64,000 nt of DNA from Gentiana macrophylla. Its lineage: Eukaryota; Streptophyta; Magnoliopsida; Gentianales; Gentianaceae. The notes beneath the pieces were generated by a model, which was not told the origin of the DNA, searched no databases, and worked only from the letters and a program-made list of their open reading frames with translations. Positions 59,379-64,000 of this stretch are shown piece after piece. A program made the translations under genes and the position numbers. The first letter of the stretch is position 1; every line of letters begins with the position of its first letter. The stretch lies in assembly GCA_026214975.1 (NCBI GenBank), contig CM047817.1:93104773-93168772 (forward strand), written 5' to 3'.

Positions 59379-60157
59379 TGTTGTTGTTTTAGGGGCTTGA
59401 GACTTGATCACCAATGCTTCCAATGCCTTTAATATTCCTGCAAAATCTGAAAAACGGATCCTCTCGGTTTCGCAACAAGTTCTTTGTCCTTCTTAAATTT
59501 ATTCGTCCCCTTATTTGTCCGGAGTATCACGAATAATCTAAGTGAGATATAAACAGAGAGTTCTTGCCTTTTTGTCTAGGACAAATAGATCAAAAAGATA
59601 ACTTAGAAGTGTTTGTATGTATGTAACTTTTCAAGGATGCTTGCTTGTGTTGTATATCTGTTCAACTAAACAAAAACACCTTTTAAAGGCACTTGGATTG
59701 AAGAAAATCAGTTGCTAGTTCGTTTACTAAGGTTACAACCTAAGTGAAGAGGTATCACTTGGTTATAACCACTTAAAAAGACCAAGAGGTACCTAAAAAT
59801 CAGTTTTTGGACCACAGGCGGGCGCCTGTGGTCAGCCTGTGAAAACAGAAAATCGTCCAAGCATTCAGAATCAATTTTAGGCATAACTTTGAAACCACAA
59901 AGCGGGCGCTAGACCCATAGGCGGGCGCTGTGCCTGATGCTCCAAAACTTAGTTTTAGTCCTTTAAGCTGGATTTACGGTCCTTTAAGTGACTTTCTCGA
60001 ACTACGCTAGCTTATTTCCTATCCATATACTCATATACACTTAACATAAGCGTGCACTCCGCACCTCCAAGCTTATAAATAAGTGTTACGAGTATATCCA
60101 TCCTTGTACTAAACCCCGATTACCTCAACGGCTCGTGATACACTTAAATCACTAACA
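59379..60157 (-). repeat. Tandem array LTR 4
   Basis: 779 bp. It is followed by CTTCA and then the Copia-2 gag, which fixes the outer edge. It is the element's 5'-most LTR on the minus strand. Its GC-rich zone keeps the longest palindrome (ccacaggcgggcgcctgtgg, near 59812-59831). Confidence 0.92.
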
Positions 60158-60535
60158 CTTCATTGATTCTTTAATCAGCCGGATATGGGCCCTGAATGGC
60201 GTTGCATAAACGTCGGACAGTGTCTTCCATGCTTGCGCCGCTGTCCGCTTGCCATAGAGGAGGGTGGCAGTGTCCGGCGTGAGGGAGGAGATTAGGAGAT
60301 TCCTAATTATATGGTCCTGTCGATTCCAATGAACAAAATCAGGGTTGGGTTTGGTTTCACCATTGGCGGTGATGGTTGCCGGCGGAGCAGGCTTGGTGCC
60401 GTCGACATACCCCATGAGATCAAAACCGATAAGAAGGCTTTCAATTTGCATGTGCCATACATAATAATTCGTTGCATCAAGCTTTGTGTTGGCTTGTGCC
60501 GCGTTGTTGAAGGTGACAAGAGAAGAGTCTGCCAT
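60158..60535 (-). pseudogene. Copia-2 gag, N-terminal part
   Basis: ATG at 60535 opens MADSSLVTFNNAAQANTKLD. Then come ATNYYVWHMQIESLLIGFDL, MGYVDGTKPAPPATI, NPDFVHWNRQDHIIRNLLIS and TAAQAWKTLSDVYA. This is the N-terminal domain of plant Ty1/copia gags (gag_3/UBN2 type). About 126 codons are intact up to the tandem array. The second part lies at 45113-45342. The start is supported by the PBS 104 bp upstream and the normal leader length. With the short LTR, the Ale lineage is likely. Confidence 0.92.
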
Positions 60536-60638
60536 GATAGCCGGCGAGGGAGTGCTGCGAAATCACTATGCCGGAGAAGAGAAGGGGAGCGGCGAAAGAG
60601 AAGTGCCGATTTTAATTTTTAGGTTTTAGGATCAATAA

Positions 60639-60650
60639 GCTCTGATACCA
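60639..60650 (-). other. Copia-2 primer-binding site (tRNA-iMet)
   Basis: The minus strand reads TGGTATCAGAGC, a perfect 12-base match to the plant initiator-Met primer site. It lies ten bases from the LTR. Confidence 0.93.
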
Positions 60651-60660
60651 TAACATAGAT

Positions 60661-60798
60661 TGTGGAAAATATTATTTCATGTATTAACAATTATGGGAAA
60701 TAATACAAAAGTATTTATAGTAATACAAATGCTAAGGCTATGGTAGTAATTACACTTACACACTAATTACAGTAAATATAAGAATACACAAATATACA
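60661..60798 (-). repeat. Copia-2 5' LTR, short (about 138 bp)
   Basis: On the minus strand this runs from TGTATATTTG to TTTTCCACA, with a TATA box (ctataaatac) at 60711-60720. The inner edge is well set by the PBS. The outer edge is a guess from the TG start, because the other LTR is not in the window. A length of 100-250 bp suits the Ale lineage. Confidence 0.65.
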
Positions 60799-61210
60799 TC
60801 TAATATGGAAGGGGATTTCTTTTGGCGATTGATTCAGTTCTGGAAATTAAAATTGGTATATGGCAAGAATAAGCAAGTAGTGTCTTTTCGGTGTGGTGAT
60901 TTAATAGAATGTAGCTCTCTTTGGATATTCAGGTTGGGACAACATGGATATTTTGGCTGCTGTTTTGGCTGTTCAAATATGATCAAGATTTGCAGGTGTA
61001 TTGGTATGGTTTTTGTACAGGTGTTAGGTATGTTCATTATGGAGTTTCCTAGGCTTTCTATTGTTGTCTGATCTTTTCTTTTTTGCAGTTCTTGTTGGCT
61101 GCACAAAGCTGTTGTATTTTTGCTGAATTTTCGAAACACTGTGTAACCTGATTTTAGCATCTCGGTGATAATAACATTAACTTTGCTGTTCAAAAAAAAA
61201 AAAAAAAAAG
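60799..61210 (+). mobile_element. Probable 5'-truncated LINE 3' end with poly(A)
   Basis: T-rich and G/T-rich untranslated sequence ends tttgctgttc followed by an A run at about 61192-61209. This closing style (tctcggtgataataac..., then a CTGTTC-A(n) tail) is usual for plant L1-type LINEs. No RT motif is visible, and I could not find a clear target duplication. A processed 3' UTR of a gene is the alternative. Confidence 0.4.
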
Positions 61211-61450
61211 TGATTGCAGAAGGAAAACGGGAACATGGTATGATCATACCATTAAATTAAAGTGTGGCTGTTTGCAATGTGGAAGAAAAGATGGATTTTG
61301 CAGGCTTATTTCCTATTGATCCATCCTTAAAAAACTCTTTATTTCCTACTGGTTGAATAATATTTGACTTTTGTTTTCTTTATTATTTTAAATATTTATC
61401 TTCAAAATAAACCAAAATCTATCCTATATTAGCAAAAAAAAGTGGCGTGG
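61211..61450. other. Unassigned 240 bp
   Basis: AT-rich sequence with no ORF. The only structure seen is a perfect 18-bp palindrome, atggtatgatcataccat, at 61235-61252. Confidence 0.6.
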
Positions 61451-61669
61451 CCACTATATGGGCAAAATTAGCAAAATCGTTCTCTAAGTTGGCCTACTAT
61501 AGATTTTAATCATTCTACTGCTCCGGTGAGGAAAATGGTCATCTAAGTTGTATTTTTTTTTGAAAAATGGTCATATCCGCCGGATATTTATGACTGGGCA
61601 TCGGAATCTTTTAAAATTACTGGCTGCCACGTGGGATCCTATATGGCTTGTGGGTCCCAACGGTAGGAG

Positions 61670-61724
61670 GGATTCGAACCGGCAACCTAATGGTAAAATA
61701 ACATGCACTTTGCCATCCAAGCTA
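61670..61724 (-). promoter_or_regulatory. RNA polymerase III-like A and B boxes in the left TIR
   Basis: The minus strand has an A-box-like tagcttggatgg (61713-61724, 10 of 12 to the consensus) and a perfect B box ggttcgaatcc (61670-61680). About 32 nt separate them, a tRNA-like distance. The right TIR has the mirrored copy on the plus strand: taagcacatgg (62632-62642) and ggtttgaatcc (62674-62684, one mismatch). It looks like a tRNA-derived piece held in the TIR. Confidence 0.5.
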
Positions 61725-62099
61725 TAACTTCAATATGTATATCATGACACAAGTTATTATTTATTCACAACAATAATCCTTCCAACATTGTATGTGCCTA
61801 ATTTAAATAAACTAATTTACAAAATTCACTTAATTGTAGATGATATATATATGTCTAGGCATACCTATGTACAATGACTATTTGACCATTGATTAATGTT
61901 ATGAAAAAAAGGGGTGCAAAATGACCCATAATAAACACTAAAGGAAGTTGATGCATAAATGACAAAATAGCCCCACCAGGAATTGGATTTTGATGTGTTG
62001 GTGTTCAACCAGACAGAGCGTAGACAATAGGGGGCGAGAGAAATTAAGAGCTCACGCATAATGTTTTTTTTTTATAGCTTTTTTTATATTTTTTATAAC

Positions 62100-62100
<1 letters not shown>

Positions 62101-62141
<41 letters not shown>
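62101..62141. repeat. TAT/ATT microsatellite
   Basis: About 41 bp of uninterrupted TAT repeats (13-14 units) inside the Mutator-like element. Confidence 0.97.
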
Positions 62142-62953
62142 TAATGTAAGTCGACCTTACAATACCTGAAGAGTAATAATTATAATATTTTTCTTATCTT
62201 ACTATTAATTTGTATATATTCGGTCAACTTTTTTAATTTTTCAATTATTACATTAATTAATGATAATCAAATCGTATATCAAACACTATAGTCTTTTTTG
62301 AGAACCAAACATTATAGTCTAATATATTTAATTACTGTGTTTCAAAAAAAAAATCACTTTATTAATGTATATGAAAATTCTAAATCCACTTACATTTAGG
62401 GACGTAGATAGTATTTTTATTTTATTTTAAAAAAGAACTACATCAAATTAACAAGGAAAATCAAGGCTTAAATCAACACATTTGACATTCTAAACCTTGA
62501 AATCATAAACATAAAAACATTTGTACGGGGGATCCAGTCAAGAACTTGAAATGCGAAATTCAACCAAAGGAAACCATATTGCTTATTATGCATAAGTAAT
62601 AACTCGTGTCATAATATATACATTGAAGTTATAAGCACATGGCAAAGTGCTTGGTATTTTACAATTAGGTTGCGGTTTGAATCCTCTTGCATAATTTTTT
62701 TTTATTTTCAATAAATGGAGGAGAAATGGGACCCACAAGCCACATAGGATCCCACGTGGCAGCCTAGTGGAAGCCACGTCAACATTTTTAAAATATTCCG
62801 GTGCCCAGTCAGCAATATCCGGCGGATATTAGCATTTTTCAAAAAAAAAAATACAACTTAGAAGACCATTTTTCTCACCGAAGCAGGAGCATGACTAAAA
62901 TCCATAATAGGCCAATTTAGAGGACCATTTTTCTAATTTTGCCCCACTATATG

Positions 62954-63512
62954 GGATGATTCAGAAAATAAGAAATTGGACAAGTTAGGTTTTGGGAGAC
63001 GAAGGCTGCGGCTGATTCATGTCTGTCGCTACCCTTTTCTTTTGATTTCTTTTATGGATTCATCATCATATTTTGGATCATTCTATTTTACGGTGAGTTA
63101 TTAATTTAATTTCTTTCTAGTTAAATTATTATTGAAGTTTCGATTGATGCAACTGTGAGATCGAATTGGGTTTTATTCATCGTTTTATATGTTGGTATTT
63201 ATTCATCTTTTGATTCAATCGTCTCTATGATTAATTGTTAGATTGGTTATTTTCGAGAGATAATTATTTTAATCATTTTATCGACTGCTAGTTGGAATAG
63301 CGAATACGTAATTGTTCATGATTTTTATAATAGTAGCAAATGATATGATTTTGCTGGTTCTCAGCCCGTAGAATCCTCTATAATAAAGATGAATAATCTG
63401 AATTAAAATTAACCCGCGTGTGCGTTAATATTCATAACTTGGGTCTCTCAGATTGTAGTGCTGCCGGAACACCAAACTCCTATGACCGTGTCTAGGATTG
63501 TCTTTCGGTTAT
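62954..63512. other. Unassigned 560 bp, possibly a gene 5' end or older repeat
   Basis: No ORF of note. A splice-donor-like TTTTACG|GTGAGTTATT at about 63090 is followed by T-rich, intron-like sequence, which could be a 5' UTR exon plus intron of a former gene. No acceptor or coding exon is recognised before the copia fragment. This is a weak suggestion. Confidence 0.35.
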
Positions 63513-64000
63513 ATGGTAAGTTGTGACCGTGTCCTGATTATCAACTGGAAAGCTGCTGTTATGAATGAGATTAATGCCTTGCAATCCAATAAAACCTGGA
63601 TTCCTGTCATTAAACCACAAAATAGCAGGCCAGTAGGTTGTAAATGGGTGTTTAATGTCAAACACAACCCTGATGGTACTGTTGAAAGGTACAAGGCCCG
63701 TTTAGTGGCTAAGGGATTTTCTCAGACTTATGGAATCAACTATCATGAGACCTTTGACCCTGTGGAAAAATTCAATACAGTCAGAATCCTTATTTCTCTT
63801 ATTGCTATTAAAGACTGGCCCTTGCATCAACTTGATGTCAAGAATGCCTCCATTAATGATGACCTCAAGGAAGATATCTACATGTATCCACCTCCTGGCT
63901 TTGAAAACATGATTGGCAAAGGGAAAATTTGCAAACTTCAAAAATCACTATATGGCCTCAAACAATCCCCTAGGGCTTGGTTTGAGAAATTTTCTAAAGT
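63513..64000 (+). pseudogene. Copia-3 reverse transcriptase fragment, runs off the right edge
   Basis: The plus-strand frame is open from at least 63513 to the window end (about 162 codons). It reads NWKAAVMNEINALQSNKTW, CKWVFNVKHNPDGTVERYKA, LVAKGFSQTYGINYHETFDP, LHQLDVKNASINDDL (first catalytic Asp), IYMYPPPGFE and LQKSLYGLKQSPRAWFEKF. These are Ty1/copia RT hallmarks. The YVDD box would lie beyond the window. No integrase lies upstream, so the copy is 5'-truncated at about 63530. The frame carries no stop so far and could look like a gene to an automatic caller. Confidence 0.9.

Larger units (their letters stand above)
45343..60157 (-). mobile_element. Tandem LTR-array: LTR-int-LTR-int-LTR-int-LTR, non-coding element
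   Basis: Four LTRs (767, 775, 770 and 779 bp) alternate with three internal regions (3907, 3915 and 3902 bp); the period is 4672-4690 bp. One perfect 5-bp target duplication, CTTCA (45338-45342 and 60158-60162), flanks the whole 14.8 kb. The array therefore behaves as one insertion that later grew, most simply by unequal recombination between LTRs. LTRs read TGTTAGTG...CAACAACA on the minus strand and are preceded there by the PPT aaatgggggaggaa. No gag or pol is visible in any unit. I see no standard tRNA primer site next to the LTR. Confidence 0.92.
61461..62943. mobile_element. Non-autonomous Mutator-like element with long terminal inverted repeats
   Basis: Termini are GGCAAAATTAG and CTAATTTTGCC. 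The 10-bp target duplication CCACTATATG lies at 61451-61460 and 62944-62953. Inverted repeats of about 300-350 bp (61461 to about 61765, and about 62590 to 62943) share tccgccggatatt, gccacgtgggatcctat and tggcttgtgggtccca. Long TIRs and a 9-11-bp duplication point to the MULE superfamily. The interior (about 825 bp) has no transposase. A TAT microsatellite lies at 62101-62141. Confidence 0.85.

Noticed and set aside
45343..60157. Satellite or rDNA-like tandem array
   Set aside because: LTR edges, PPT and a 5-bp target duplication show it is a tandemly expanded LTR retrotransposon; there is no rRNA sequence.
60805..61071. 88-codon plus-strand frame as a host gene
   Set aside because: Low-complexity Cys/Phe/Gly-rich translation without domain; the region ends in poly(A) and fits a LINE 3' end better.
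61670..61724. A genuine tRNA gene
   Set aside because: Only the A- and B-box-like words fit. No acceptor or anticodon stem of a proper tRNA can be formed by eye, and a mirrored copy exists in the other TIR.

Overview
The window is plant nuclear DNA, most likely from a eudicot with a repeat-rich genome. I see no intact cellular gene, no rRNA or tRNA gene and no CRISPR array. At least 95% of it is transposable elements, mostly LTR retrotransposons inserted into one another. Nearly every coding region is broken by stops or frameshifts. Species cannot be told from the sequence.

Nesting from oldest to youngest, with boundaries set by TG...CA LTR ends, primer-binding sites (PBS), polypurine tracts (PPT) and target-site duplications (TSD): (1) Copia-2, a short-LTR Ty1/copia element on the minus strand (LTR 60661-60798, PBS 60639-60650, gag 60535 downward). 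Its gag is split between 60158-60535 and 45113-45342. (2) Athila-B, a Ty3/gypsy Athila-type element on the plus strand, ends at 45112 inside that gag; its 5' LTR begins left of the window. (3) A tandem LTR-array, 45343-60157, with four LTRs and three internal regions, also sits in the Copia-2 gag, bounded by one perfect TSD (CTTCA). (4) Copia-1, a SIRE-like element with an env-like region (minus strand, 23-22912, TSD TTAGA), lies in the Athila-B 5' LTR. (5) LARD-1, a non-coding large LTR element (minus strand, 32309-41595, TSD CCGGC), lies in the third ORF of Athila-B. (6) Athila-A (plus strand, 11080-21692) lies in the 5' LTR of Copia-1.

Right of the nest come a probable LINE 3' end (60799-61210), a 1.48-kb Mutator-like element with long inverted repeats and a 10-bp TSD (61461-62943), about 560 bp with no recognised gene, and a Ty1/copia reverse-transcriptase fragment running off the right edge (63513-64000, plus strand).

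The most interesting pattern concerns expression of the third ORFs. Athila-B carries a cluster of GC-rich near-palindromes (gacgggcgtc type) plus a TATA box in its LTR. A second copy of this arrangement lies between pol and ORF3, followed by an intron-like leader and the ORF3 start. The unrelated Copia-1 has a TATA box about 105 nt before its env-like ORF, preceded by AGCCGAT-type motifs also found in its LTR. Athila-A, which has no ORF3, has the LTR palindrome cluster and TATA box but no internal copy. This suggests that the 3' genes of both element classes are read from LTR-like internal promoters. It is an inference from sequence and needs transcript data.

Copies of the same element differ mostly by small changes at CG and CAG/CTG sites, so some frameshifts may be base-calling errors at methylated sites and not true mutations.
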